From Streptomyces palmae (GTDB lineage: Bacteria; Actinomycetota; Actinomycetes; Streptomycetales; Streptomycetaceae): DNA of 39,012 nt. How positions within the stretch are numbered: the stretch's first letter is position 1; each line of letters starts with the position of its first letter. The stretch spans positions 1 through 39,012 of the forward strand of contig NZ_SRID01000020.1 in NCBI RefSeq assembly GCF_004684805.1, in the 5' to 3' direction. This document shows, piece after piece, positions 7,961-16,313 of this stretch. The notes under the pieces are model-generated. The model was not told the origin of the DNA and searched no databases. It saw nothing but the letters and a program-made list of their open reading frames with translations. A program made the position numbers and the translations under genes.

Positions 7961-8905
7961 ATGAGCAGCAACGTCCGGGACTTCGGCACACCCACCGCAC
8001 CACCGCGCGTCGAGGAGGTCGGCGACGGCGTCTTCGCCTATGTGCAGCCCGACGGCACCTGGTGGGTCAACAACACCGGATTCCTGGTCGGCAGACGCGG
8101 CGTGATCAGTGTGGACGCCTGCTCCACCGAGCGGCGCACCCGCGCCTATCTGGAGGCCATCAAGACCACCACCCCGCAGCCGGTGCGCACCCTGGTCAAC
8201 ACCCACCACCACGGCGACCACACCTTCGGCAACCACCTCTTCCGCGGCGCCACCATCGTCGGCCACGAGGGGGTGCGGGACGGGATCCGCGCCTGGGGTC
8301 CGCCGCGCTCGGCCCCGTACTGGACCGAGGTCGAGTGGGGCGACTTCGAGCTGGAGCCGCCCTTCCTCACCTACACCGAGGGCGTCACCCTGTGGGTGGA
8401 CGACCTGCGCTGCGAGGTCCGGCACGTGGGGACGGCCGCCCACACCACCAACGACTCCATCGTGTGGATCCCGGAACAGGGCGTGCTCTTCTGCGGCGAC
8501 CTGCTGTTCAACGGCGGCACGCCCTTCCTGATGCAGGGCTCGATCGCCGGGGCCGTCACCGTGCTGGAGGAGGTCGTCGCACCGCTGGGCGCGACCACCA
8601 TCGTCCCCGGGCACGGCCCGGTCGGCGGGCCGGAACTCGTCGACCAGGTGCTCGGCTACCTGCGCTTCGTCCAGCGGACCGCGCGCCGCGGACTGGAGGC
8701 CGGGCTGACCCCGCTGGAGACCGCCCGGGAGACCGACCTGGGACCGTACGCCGAACTCGCCGACAGCGAGCGGCTGGTCGGCAACCTGCACCGCGCCTAC
8801 GCCGAGCTGCGGGGGGCGGGCCCGGGCGCGCCGATCGACTTCCTGGCCGCCATGGACGACATGATCAGCTACAACGGCGGCCGACCGCTGACCTGCCTGG
8901 CCTGA
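7961..8905 (+). CDS. Metallo-beta-lactamase-fold hydrolase
   Basis: A 314-residue protein of the metallo-beta-lactamase superfamily. The zinc-binding HHHGDHTFGN motif lies near residue 87, followed by the GTAAHTTND histidine, the FCGDLLFNG aspartate and the PGHGP histidine. This is the full set for two metals. Closest in style to the cyclase/SoxH-like hydrolases that act on thioesters or glutathione-type adducts, but the substrate cannot be read from sequence. The start at 7961 (AGGAAG nine bases upstream) matches the family better than an ATG at 7886 that would add a glycine-rich tail. It follows polX by 124 bases and may be transcribed separately. Confidence 0.85.
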   Translation: MSSNVRDFGTPTAPPRVEEVGDGVFAYVQPDGTWWVNNTGFLVGRRGVISVDACSTERRTRAYLEAIKTTTPQPVRTLVNTHHHGDHTFGNHLFRGATIVGHEGVRDGIRAWGPPRSAPYWTEVEWGDFELEPPFLTYTEGVTLWVDDLRCEVRHVGTAAHTTNDSIVWIPEQGVLFCGDLLFNGGTPFLMQGSIAGAVTVLEEVVAPLGATTIVPGHGPVGGPELVDQVLGYLRFVQRTARRGLEAGLTPLETARETDLGPYAELADSERLVGNLHRAYAELRGAGPGAPIDFLAAMDDMISYNGGRPLTCLA

Positions 8906-8935
8906 GACCGCGACCGGCCCCGGCCGGCGCCCGGT

Positions 8936-11278
8936 TCAGCGGCGCTCCGGCCGGCGGCCCGGCGGCTGCTGGGGCTCCGGCAGGGCCGGCGGCGGAGGCA
9001 CCGGCAGCCGCTGCGGGCTCCGGGCGGAGAGGGTCAGCGCCCGCCCGTAGTGGCGGATCTCCAGCGGCGGGCCCTCCAGCAGCGCGTACTCCACGACCGA
9101 GCCGGAGATCTCCACCCGCAGCCGGCGGCCCGTCATCTGCACCCTGAACGCCAGCCGGGCCAGCTTCTCCGGCAGCCTGGGCGCGAAGTGCAGCACGCCC
9201 TGCTGCTGCCGCATCCCGCCGAGCCCCGTGACCAGGGCCAGCCAGGTGCCGGCCAGCGAGGCGATGTGCAGGCCGTCGCGGGTGTTCTTCTCCAGGTCCT
9301 GGAGGTCCATCAGCGCCGCCTCGCCGACGTAGTCGTAGGCCAGCCGCAGATGCCCGACCTCGGCGGCGACCATGGCCTGGCAGCAGGCGGAGAGCGAGGA
9401 GTCCCGGACCGTCAGCGCCTCGTAGTAGGCGAAGTTGCGGGCCTTCTGCTCCGGGGAGAATGCGTCGCCGCGCAGGACCATGGCCAGCACCAGGTCCGCC
9501 TGCTTGATCACCTGCCGGCGGTACAGGTCGAAGTAGGGGAAGTTGAGCATCAGGGGGTACTGGTCCGGGCGGGTGCCGGCGAAGTCCCAGACCTGGTGGC
9601 TGGTGAAGCCCCGGGACTGCTCGTGCACCCCCAGCGCCGAGTTGACGTGGACGGTCATCGCCTCGGCCGCGTCCCGCCAGGCCGCCGCCTCCTCGTCGTC
9701 CACCCCCAGCGCCGCGGCCTGCCGCGGAAACCGCTCCGCGAGATCCGCCGCCTCCCGCAGATTCGCCTGCGCCATCAGATTGGTGTACGCGTTGTCGTCC
9801 GCCAGCGCGCTGTACTCGTCCGGACCGGTCACCCCGTCGATGTGGAACCGGCCGTGGTGGTCGTGGTGGCCCAGCGAGCGCCACAGCCGGGCGATCTCCA
9901 CCAGCAGCTCCACTCCGGTGTCCCGGGCGAAGTCGGTGTCGCCGGTGGTCTCCACGTAGCGCACCACCGCATGGGCGATGGCGGCGTTCACATGGAAGGC
10001 GGCGGCGCCGGCCGGCCAGTATCCGGAGCACTCGGCGCCGTCGATGGTCCGCCAGGGGAACGCGGCACCCTGGTGCCCCAGCTGCCGGGCCCGCTCCCGG
10101 GCGGCCGGCAGTGTGGCGTGCCGCCAGCGCAGCGCCTCGGCCACCGATTGCGGCGCGGTGTACGTCAGCACCGGCAGGACGAACATCTCGGTGTCCCAGA
10201 ACGAGTGCCCGTCATAACCGGAGCCGGTGAGCCCCTTCGCCGGGATCGCCCGCTCCTCGCTTCGGGCCCCGGCCTGGAGCACGTGGAACAGTCCGAAGCG
10301 GACCGCCTGCTGGATCTCGGCGTCCCCCTCCACCTCGACGTCCGCACGGCTCCAGAAGTCGTCCAGATAGGCGCGCTGCTGGTCCAGCAGCCCCTGCCAC
10401 CCGGTGCTGCGGGCGCCGGCCAGCGCCGCGTCCACCTGGTCCCGCACCGCGGGCAGCGAACGGGTGGCGGACCAGCCGTAGGCGACCAGCTTCTCCAGGC
10501 GCAGCGTCTGCCCCTTCTCCAACACCGTGGTCACGGTCAGCCGGCCCAGGTCGTCCCCGCTCTCCGCGGAGGTGCTCACCGGTCCGGGGGCCCGCACCAG
10601 GTGCTCGGCGGCGGTGGCGATCCGCAGCCCGCTGCGCCGGGTGCGGTGCACCAGCCGCAGCCGGGTGCCCTCCACCGCGTGCTCCTCCGGCTCCAGCGGC
10701 GACTCCAGGGCCGCGGCCACCCGCGGATCGCCGCCCGCACTCGGCAGCTGCTCGTTGGCGACCAGCTCGGACTGCACCACCAGCCGCACCTGGGCGTCCA
10801 CCGGTTCCACCTCGTAGGCGATGCCGGCCACCGCGCGCTGGGTGAAGGAGACCAGCCGGGTCGAGCGCACCCGGACGGTGCGGCCGGCCGGGGAGGTCCA
10901 CTCGCAGCTGCGGCGCAGCACCCCGGCCCGCAGGTCGAGCACCCGCTCGTGGTGGAGCAGCCGGCCGTAGCGCAGATCGAAGGGTTCGTCGTCCACCAGC
11001 AGCCGGATCAGCTTGCCGTTGCTGACGTCGATCACGGTCTGCCCGGACTCGGGATTGCCGTAGCCCGCCTCCGCGTACGGCATCGGGCGCAGCTCGTACA
11101 CTCCGTTGAGGTAGGAGCCGGGCAGGCCGTGCGGCTCGCCCTCGTCGAGGTTGCCGCGCCAGCCGACATGGCCGTTGGAGAGCGCGAACAGCGACTCGCT
11201 CTGCGGCAGCACGTCCAGGTGCAGCTCGGTCTCGCGCAGGCACCAGGGTTCGACGGGGTAGGCGTCATGGCTGATCAT
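8936..11278 (-). CDS. Glycoside hydrolase family 65 disaccharide phosphorylase
   Basis: A 780-residue GH65 enzyme of normal length. The N-terminal beta-sandwich (about 1-270) precedes the (alpha/alpha)6 barrel. The barrel carries FWDTEMF and the catalytic-acid motif DGVTGPDEY near residue 485. Members phosphorolyse maltose, trehalose, kojibiose or nigerose to beta-glucose 1-phosphate and glucose. Specificity cannot be told here. The start ATG at 11278 overlaps the stop of the upstream beta-phosphoglucomutase gene by four bases (ATGA), so the two are translationally coupled. Together they make a complete route from disaccharide plus phosphate to glucose 6-phosphate. The last 30 residues are Pro/Arg rich and lie outside the domain. 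It converges with the hydrolase gene that ends at 8905. Confidence 0.92.
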   Translation of the reverse strand: MISHDAYPVEPWCLRETELHLDVLPQSESLFALSNGHVGWRGNLDEGEPHGLPGSYLNGVYELRPMPYAEAGYGNPESGQTVIDVSNGKLIRLLVDDEPFDLRYGRLLHHERVLDLRAGVLRRSCEWTSPAGRTVRVRSTRLVSFTQRAVAGIAYEVEPVDAQVRLVVQSELVANEQLPSAGGDPRVAAALESPLEPEEHAVEGTRLRLVHRTRRSGLRIATAAEHLVRAPGPVSTSAESGDDLGRLTVTTVLEKGQTLRLEKLVAYGWSATRSLPAVRDQVDAALAGARSTGWQGLLDQQRAYLDDFWSRADVEVEGDAEIQQAVRFGLFHVLQAGARSEERAIPAKGLTGSGYDGHSFWDTEMFVLPVLTYTAPQSVAEALRWRHATLPAARERARQLGHQGAAFPWRTIDGAECSGYWPAGAAAFHVNAAIAHAVVRYVETTGDTDFARDTGVELLVEIARLWRSLGHHDHHGRFHIDGVTGPDEYSALADDNAYTNLMAQANLREAADLAERFPRQAAALGVDDEEAAAWRDAAEAMTVHVNSALGVHEQSRGFTSHQVWDFAGTRPDQYPLMLNFPYFDLYRRQVIKQADLVLAMVLRGDAFSPEQKARNFAYYEALTVRDSSLSACCQAMVAAEVGHLRLAYDYVGEAALMDLQDLEKNTRDGLHIASLAGTWLALVTGLGGMRQQQGVLHFAPRLPEKLARLAFRVQMTGRRLRVEISGSVVEYALLEGPPLEIRHYGRALTLSARSPQRLPVPPPPALPEPQQPPGRRPERR

Positions 11279-12024
11279 GCCCGCTCCTCCAGCAGCTCGG
11301 CGAGATCCTCGACGACGATGTCCGCGCCGTGGAGCCGCAGCTGGTCGGCCTGGCCGACCCGGTCCACGCCGACCACGTATCCGAAGTGGCCGGCCCGCCC
11401 GGCGTCCATCCCGGCCAGCGCGTCCTCGAAGACGGCCGCCTGGGACGGTGCCGCCTCCAGCCGGCGGGCCGCCTCCAGGAAGGTGTCCGGGCGCGGCTTG
11501 CCCGGCAGCCCCAGTTCGGCGGCGACGACCCCGTCCACCCGTACCTCCAGCCAGTCCGTCAGGCCGGCCGAGGCGACCACGTCCCGGCAGTTGGCGCTGG
11601 AGGACACCACCGCGGTGCGCAGCCCGGCCTCCCGCACCGCCCGCAGGTAGCGCACCGAGCCCGGGTACGCCGCCACCCCCTCCCGGCGGATCTTCTCCAG
11701 CAGCAGGGCGTTCTTGCGATTGCCGACCCCCCACACGGTGTCCCGGTCCGGCGGGTCGTCGGGCAGGCCCTCGGGCAGTTCGATGCCGCGGGAGGCCAGG
11801 AAGGTGCGGACCCCGTCGGCGCGCGGCCGGCCGTCCACGTACTCGTCGTAGTCGTGCACCGGGTCGAACGGCAGGAAGCCGGGTCCGTCCCGCCGGCGCA
11901 GAAAGGCGTCGAAGGTCTCCCGCCAGGCGGCGGCGTGCACCACCGCGGTCTGCGTCAGCACACCGTCGAGGTCGAACAGGCAGGTGGTGATCGCGGCCGG
12001 CAGCCCGAGCGTGGACGTGGTCAT
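11275..12024 (-). CDS. pgmB: Beta-phosphoglucomutase (HAD superfamily)
   Basis: A 249-residue HAD-family enzyme. The nucleophile motif CLFDLDGVL has Asp18 and Asp20, the acid/base pair. It is followed by a cap domain, then VVSSSANC (motif II), GKPRPDTF (Lys of motif III) and VFEDALAGMDAG (motif IV). The pattern matches beta-phosphoglucomutase, which turns beta-glucose 1-phosphate into glucose 6-phosphate. This fits the coupled GH65 phosphorylase immediately downstream. I place the start at the ATG at 12024. An in-frame ATG at 12057 has GAGGA directly abutting it, which is too close to act as a ribosome binding site. No regulator or sugar transporter gene lies next to this operon. Confidence 0.87.
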   Translation of the reverse strand: MTTSTLGLPAAITTCLFDLDGVLTQTAVVHAAAWRETFDAFLRRRDGPGFLPFDPVHDYDEYVDGRPRADGVRTFLASRGIELPEGLPDDPPDRDTVWGVGNRKNALLLEKIRREGVAAYPGSVRYLRAVREAGLRTAVVSSSANCRDVVASAGLTDWLEVRVDGVVAAELGLPGKPRPDTFLEAARRLEAAPSQAAVFEDALAGMDAGRAGHFGYVVGVDRVGQADQLRLHGADIVVEDLAELLEERA

Positions 12025-12127
12025 GCGTCGCTTGTCCCCAGGCACCCCCGCGGGCATTCCTCAGCCGGGGAGATCTCGCACGGCTGGCCGTCCGATCCCC
12101 GGGGGCGAGCGGGCGGCCGCGCCTCGG

Positions 12128-13129
12128 CTACCGGCCCGGTCGGTCCCGGTCAGCCCGGTCCGCCGCGCCGACCGGGGAGGCCGCCGGACGGTACGGGGCC
12201 GCCCAGTCCGCGTGGCAGGTCCATGCGCGGAGCGTGCGGCGGCTGGTGAAGCGGTGCTCCGCGCCGGTCACCGGATCGGTGAACTCCAACACCTTGGCCA
12301 GCAACTGCAGGGGCCGCCCGAAATCCCCCGGGGCCGGGTCGGTGACCCGCGGATACACCGGGTCGCCCAGGATCGGCACCCCCAGGCCGGACATGTGCAG
12401 CCGCAGCTGGTGGGTCCGCCCGGTGAGCGGCAGCAGCCGGTAGCGGCCCAGGCCGGCCCGGTGCTCCACCAGCTCGATCCGGCTCTCGCTGTTGGGCGCG
12501 CCGGGCACCTCGCGCGCCGCGATCACCCCGCGCTCCTTGACGATGCGGCTGCGCACCGAGCACGGCAGGGCCAGCCCCGGCCGGTGGGGGGCGACGGCCT
12601 CGTACTCCTTGCGCACCCGCCGGTCCTGGAAGAGCGACTGGTACGCGCTGCGGTGCTCGGGCCTGGCCACGAACATCACCACGCCCGCGGTCAGCCGGTC
12701 CAGCCGGTGCGCCGGGCTGAGCGCGGGCAGCCCGAGCTGGCGGCGCAGCCGGACCAGCGCGGTCTCGGCCACATGGCTGCCGCGCGGGGTGGTGGCCAGG
12801 AAGTGCGGCTTGTCCACCACGACCAGGGACTCGTCGCGGTAGAGGATCTCCAGCTCGAAGGGGACCGGCAGCTCCGGCTCCAGCGGCCGGTAGAACCACA
12901 GGTACGTCCCGGGGGCGAAGGGCGCGTCCGGGGCGATCGGCCCGTCCGTCCCGACGATCCCGCCCTCCTGGAAGAGCGCGTCGATCAGCCCGGCGGCCAC
13001 CGGCAGCCGCTGGACCAGGTGGTCCCGGACGGTCGGCCAGGGGCCCTCGGCGGGCAGCCGCAGCCGGACCGGGTCGATGCCGTCCCGTTGTGGCAGTGGA
13101 GCTGGGGGAACCGGTGTTCTGCGTCTCAT
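12128..13129 (-). CDS. RluA-family RNA pseudouridine synthase
   Basis: A 333-residue protein of the RluA/RluC/RluD family. The catalytic motif HRLDRLTAG (the second Asp is the nucleophile) is followed by FVARPEHRSAYQSLF, and the later TGRTHQLRLHMSGLGVPILGD segment is the family's second signature. There is no clear N-terminal S4 domain; the first 100 residues form a short extension. The RNA target (23S rRNA or tRNA) cannot be told. The ATG at 13129 gives a sensible N-terminus, but the only purine-rich site (GGAG) abuts it, so the start is not certain. It stands alone, separated from the protease gene by a strong hairpin. Confidence 0.87.
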   Translation of the reverse strand: MRRRTPVPPAPLPQRDGIDPVRLRLPAEGPWPTVRDHLVQRLPVAAGLIDALFQEGGIVGTDGPIAPDAPFAPGTYLWFYRPLEPELPVPFELEILYRDESLVVVDKPHFLATTPRGSHVAETALVRLRRQLGLPALSPAHRLDRLTAGVVMFVARPEHRSAYQSLFQDRRVRKEYEAVAPHRPGLALPCSVRSRIVKERGVIAAREVPGAPNSESRIELVEHRAGLGRYRLLPLTGRTHQLRLHMSGLGVPILGDPVYPRVTDPAPGDFGRPLQLLAKVLEFTDPVTGAEHRFTSRRTLRAWTCHADWAAPYRPAASPVGAADRADRDRPGR

Positions 13130-13209
13130 CTCCAGCCAGCGTATCCCGGCCCGGTCCCTCGCGGTCCCGCCCTCCCCGGGGAGCCCGGGGAGCCTCGAGG
13201 ACACGGGGG

Positions 13210-13241
13210 TGCCGCGCCCGGCGCGGGCGCCGGGCGCGGCA
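13210..13241 (-). terminator. Hairpin terminator downstream of the M4 protease gene
   Basis: A perfect 14-base inverted repeat (TGCCGCGCCCGGCG at 13210-13223 and its complement at 13228-13241) with a four-base CGGG loop. It lies 20 bases after the protease stop codon. There is no T-run, as is common for GC-rich actinomycete terminators. Confidence 0.75.
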
Positions 13242-13261
13242 GGAGGTTCCCGGTGCCGGGA

Positions 13262-14857
13262 TCAGATGACGTTGACCGCCTTCCAGGCCGCCGCCACCGT
13301 GGCGTACTCGGCGCTGGTGCTGCCGTACAGGTCGGCCGCGGCCTTCAGCGACGCGGCCCGGGCGCCCTTGAAGTCCGTGGTGGAGGTCATGTAGACGGTC
13401 AGCGCGCGGTACCAGATCTTGGCGACCTTCTGGTTGCCGATGCCGGTGACCGTGGAGTTGTCGTAGGTCGGGCTGTTGTACTGGACACCGTTGACGGTCT
13501 TGGTGCCGCTGCCCTCACTGGCCAGGTAGAACCAGTGGTTGGCCACGCCCGAGGAGTTGTGCACGTCGAGCTGGCCCACCTTGCGCGACCAGTAGTCGGC
13601 CGACCGGCCGTCCAGCGAGGGCTTGTCGAAGCGCCGCAGCCACGGCGGGGTGGACTGGTCGCTGAACAGGTAGTCGGGGGTGTCGACGGGGTTGTTCGCG
13701 TACCACTCGACCATGGTGCCGAAGATGTCGCTGGTGGCCTCGTTGAGGCCGCCGGACTCGCCGCTGTAGCGCAGGTTGGCGGTGGCGCTGGTGACGCCGT
13801 GGGTCATCTCGTGGCCCATGGTGTCCAGGTCGACCTGCTCGGGGTCGGTGACCCCGTCGCCGTCGCCGGTCATCATGCAGAAGCAGGAGTCCGACCACTG
13901 GGCGTTGTCCCAGTTGGTGCCCACGTGCACGAAGACGGTGGCGCCCTTGCCGTCGTTCTTGATGCCGCTGCGGCCGAAGGTGTTCTTGTAGTAGTCGTAC
14001 GTCCAGGCGGTGTTGGCGTGGGCGTCGACGGCCGCGGTGGCGCGGTCGGTGGAGAACTTCTTCCCGTCGCCCCAGATGTTGTCCGCGTCGGTGAACAAGG
14101 TGCCCGAGGAGGCGTTGAGCGAGCTGCTGGACACGTTGTGCGCGTCCTTGGTGATGGTGCCGCGCAGCGGGTCCTTGAGGGCGTAACCGCCGTCCGTCTG
14201 CTGGGTGGTGTCGATCGGCACATCGCCGGTGTACTCGGAGTGGCCGGTGCCGCTCGCCTGGCGCTCGGAGTCGTAGGACTCGATCGTCTTGCCGTCGGCC
14301 GCGTCGGTGACCACCACCTGGCCGGCCGGCTCGCCGTGCGCGCCGGTGCCCTGCACGGTGGTCTGCCAGGCGAGCCGCGGGGTGCCGTCGGCGGCCCAGA
14401 CGACCAGCTTCGGGGAGGACTTGGCGTGCCGCACGCCCTCCGCGCTCTTCAGCGCGGTGGCCGCGGTGCGCTGCGGCGAGACCGCGGGAGTGATGATCTT
14501 CACCGCCACCTCGTGGGCTCTGGCCCGGCTGAGCCCCTGGTACCTGCCGTCGGAGCTCTGGTGCACCACCAGGTCGCCGCCGATGACGGGCAGTCCGCGG
14601 TAGGTGCGGTCGAAGCGGACGTGCTGGGTGCCGTCCGCGTCGATGATGACGTCCTTGACCTTCAGGGCCTGGCCGGCGCCGAAGCCGAAGGTGTCGGCGT
14701 GCCGGGTCACGTTGGCCTTGGCCTGCGCGATCACGCTCGCACGACCGGGCTGGGCGGCGGCGGGGGTGCTGACCTGGAGTCCGGCGGCGACCAGGGCCGA
14801 GGCGGCGGCGAGGGTCGCGGCGGCTATCCGGCGCCGATGTGCAGGGGTCGATATCAC
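13262..14857 (-). CDS. Secreted M4-family (thermolysin-like) neutral metalloprotease
   Basis: A 531-residue preproenzyme. A signal peptide at about 1-35 has an Arg-Arg-Arg start and an Ala-rich core. A propeptide (FTP and PepSY-like region, about 40-200) follows, then the catalytic domain. The zinc site HEMTH is near residue 348 and the third ligand is in GGLNEATSD near 371, the M4 signature. A His in the VHNSSGVANHWFY segment fits the M4 catalytic histidine. The enzyme is secreted and self-activating and digests external protein, typically at the onset of development in Streptomyces. The start is the GTG at 14857 with GAGGAG upstream. Transcription ends at the hairpin at 13210-13241. Confidence 0.93.
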   Translation of the reverse strand: MISTPAHRRRIAAATLAAASALVAAGLQVSTPAAAQPGRASVIAQAKANVTRHADTFGFGAGQALKVKDVIIDADGTQHVRFDRTYRGLPVIGGDLVVHQSSDGRYQGLSRARAHEVAVKIITPAVSPQRTAATALKSAEGVRHAKSSPKLVVWAADGTPRLAWQTTVQGTGAHGEPAGQVVVTDAADGKTIESYDSERQASGTGHSEYTGDVPIDTTQQTDGGYALKDPLRGTITKDAHNVSSSSLNASSGTLFTDADNIWGDGKKFSTDRATAAVDAHANTAWTYDYYKNTFGRSGIKNDGKGATVFVHVGTNWDNAQWSDSCFCMMTGDGDGVTDPEQVDLDTMGHEMTHGVTSATANLRYSGESGGLNEATSDIFGTMVEWYANNPVDTPDYLFSDQSTPPWLRRFDKPSLDGRSADYWSRKVGQLDVHNSSGVANHWFYLASEGSGTKTVNGVQYNSPTYDNSTVTGIGNQKVAKIWYRALTVYMTSTTDFKGARAASLKAAADLYGSTSAEYATVAAAWKAVNVI

Positions 14858-14904
14858 ACTGGCTCCTCAGAGTGGGGGAGAGACCGAATGTCGTTGAGAG
14901 CATG

Positions 14905-14970
14905 ACAATGACGATCAGAAAATGCGATAACTTGATCATTTTTTGCTCAAAGATTGCAGATTCTGATCGT
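14905..14970 (-). promoter_or_regulatory. A/T-rich control region upstream of the M4 protease gene
   Basis: A patch of far lower GC than anything else in the window lies 50-115 bases before the protease start. It holds a perfect 10-base inverted repeat, ACGATCAGAA (14911-14920) and TTCTGATCGT (14961-14970), 40 bases apart. Between them is another TGATCA-like site (CTTGATCATT). This is where the promoter and operators of the protease gene most likely lie. I cannot fix the -35/-10 elements. Confidence 0.5.
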
Positions 14971-15083
14971 GTGACTCCGGGCAACGGAATTGCGCCCATC
15001 GCTTCCTGGCGTCACGTCAGGTGAATCGAGGCGGCGGGTGGTCCGGCCCTTCGGTGGGCCTCCTCGGTGCCGGTGCCGGAATC

Positions 15084-15122
15084 GCGAACGCCCCGCACCC
15101 TTGCCGGGTGAGGGGCGTTCGC
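15084..15122 (-). terminator. Terminator of the AhpD-like gene
   Basis: A 17-base stem with one internal mismatch: GCGAACGCCCC-G-CACCC at 15084-15100 pairs with 15106-15122 around a TTGCC loop. It lies 24 bases after the stop codon at 15147 and shields the gene from the protease promoter region. Confidence 0.8.
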
Positions 15123-15146
15123 GGGGGCTGCCTGCCGGTGCCCTGC

Positions 15147-15707
15147 CTACGGCTGAGGCTCCCAGGCGTAGGGCGCCAGCGGCTCGTCCAGCGGTGCCCC
15201 GGTCAGCCGGTTGGCCAGGGTGGACAGGGTGTAGGTGCCGATGCCCAGCACCACTTCGAGTGCCTGCCTCGGGGTGTGGCCGTGGTCCAGGAAGGCGCGC
15301 AGCTCCTCCTGCGGTACCGCGCCCGCGGTCGCCAGGGCCCGCAGGGTGAACTGCCGCACCGCCTCCAGGCGTGCGTCCGGCAGGGGCTGCCCGGCGCGCA
15401 GCGCCTCGACCAGCTCCGGTGCCGCGGCGAGCGCGGTGAGCTTCTTGGTGTGCATGGCGACGCAGAGGTGGCAGGCGTTGCGGGTGGCCATCGTCATGAC
15501 GACCACCTCGCGCGCCAGCGGGTCGAGCGAGGTGGTCTCGAACAGGGCGCTCAGTCGCAGGAAGCCGTCCAGGAGTTGCGGGGACTCGGCCAACAGGCCC
15601 ACCGCGGCCGGGAGGTATCCCATGCGCCGCTCGGTGGCCTCCAGGGTGCCGCGCGCGGCGGGGGGAGCGGTGTCGAGGGTGTGCTGGGTGAAGGGCTGCC
15701 AGGTCAT
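15147..15707 (-). CDS. Carboxymuconolactone decarboxylase/AhpD-family protein
   Basis: A 186-residue all-helical protein with the AhpD-like motif ATRNACHLCVAMHTKKL (CxxC followed by a His four residues later). This is the redox-active pair of alkylhydroperoxidase-type enzymes. Most of the chain fits a single carboxymuconolactone decarboxylase domain plus an N-terminal extension. A role in removing peroxides or reactive electrophiles is likely from the family; the substrate is unknown. The ATG at 15707 is 114 bases from the start of a divergent MarR-type repressor gene. An inverted repeat between them suggests that MarR controls this gene. A strong hairpin follows the stop codon. Confidence 0.87.
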   Translation of the reverse strand: MTWQPFTQHTLDTAPPAARGTLEATERRMGYLPAAVGLLAESPQLLDGFLRLSALFETTSLDPLAREVVVMTMATRNACHLCVAMHTKKLTALAAAPELVEALRAGQPLPDARLEAVRQFTLRALATAGAVPQEELRAFLDHGHTPRQALEVVLGIGTYTLSTLANRLTGAPLDEPLAPYAWEPQP

Positions 15708-15768
15708 GGTGGAACTCCGGTGTGAGGGTACGGCGCGGCGCGGCGCGCACGGCTGGGGCCGCGGCCCG

Positions 15769-15810
15769 TAAGATGGACAACGTGGTTGACCAAAAAGTAA
15801 ACCAGGTTGT
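15769..15810 (+). promoter_or_regulatory. MarR operator with -10 element between the AhpD-like and marR genes
   Basis: An inverted repeat, ACAACGTGGTT (15777-15787) and AACCAGGTTGT (15800-15810), matches at 10 of 11 positions around a 12-base A-rich spacer. On the plus strand TAAGAT (15769-15774) is a good -10, placing the marR start of transcription at about 15781, inside the repeat. A bound MarR dimer would thus block its own promoter. The minus-strand promoter for the AhpD-like gene must overlap the same region. The -35 elements are not clear. Confidence 0.6.
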
Positions 15811-15821
15811 CGAGGTGCGCA

Positions 15822-16313
15822 ATGGGTGACTCCCCGCCGCAGGGTGCCGAGCGGGCCGGCCATGGCTTCGAGCTGCCGTTGCTGCTCTTCGCCGGCTTCC
15901 GCTCGCTCATCGACCAACTCCACGCGGAACTGGCCCGCGAGGGCCACCCGGACCTCCGTCCCGCCTTCGGCTTCGCCATGCAGGCCATCGGGCCGGACGG
16001 CACCACCGCCAGCGAACTCGGCCGCCGGCTGGGCGTCTCCAAGCAGGCGGCGGGCAAGACGGCGGACCGCCTGGAGGCCCTCGGCTATGTGGAGCGGGCC
16101 GGCGACATCAGGGACGCGCGGCGCAAGGTGATCCGGCTGACCCCGCGCGGCGTGGAGGCGCTGGTCCGGTCGGCCGCCGTCTTCGACCAGCTGCGCGCCC
16201 AGTGGGCCCAGGCGCTGGGAGAACGCAGACTGGCCGAACTCGAGGCGGATCTGCGCAGGATGGCACCCGCGACGGCGCTGCGGGTGGATGTGGCGGGCTG
16301 GTTCGGAACCTGA
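15822..16313 (+). CDS. MarR-family transcriptional regulator
   Basis: A 163-residue winged-helix protein. The DNA-binding region reads TTASELGRRLGVSKQAAGKTADRLEALGYVER (about residues 62-95), followed by the wing DARRKVIRLTPRG. It contains no cysteine, so it is not an OhrR-type redox switch; it more likely binds a small ligand. The divergent AhpD-like gene and the inverted repeat at 15777-15810 suggest local autorepression and control of that gene. The start is the ATG at 15822 after CGAGG; an upstream TTG at 15807 would place the start codon inside the operator. The last codons form the first part of a 66-base tandem repeat that continues past the stop codon. Confidence 0.87.
   Translation: MGDSPPQGAERAGHGFELPLLLFAGFRSLIDQLHAELAREGHPDLRPAFGFAMQAIGPDGTTASELGRRLGVSKQAAGKTADRLEALGYVERAGDIRDARRKVIRLTPRGVEALVRSAAVFDQLRAQWAQALGERRLAELEADLRRMAPATALRVDVAGWFGT

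Noticed and set aside
9050..11650. 866-codon plus-strand open frame antisense to the GH65 gene
   Set aside because: It lies opposite a clear GH65 phosphorylase and its composition is that of a shadow frame.
11984..14905. Very long plus-strand open frame antisense to the pseudouridine synthase and protease genes
   Set aside because: It is the shadow of two well-supported minus-strand genes in a GC-rich genome. Its translation is a low-complexity Gly/Arg/Val/His mixture without motifs.
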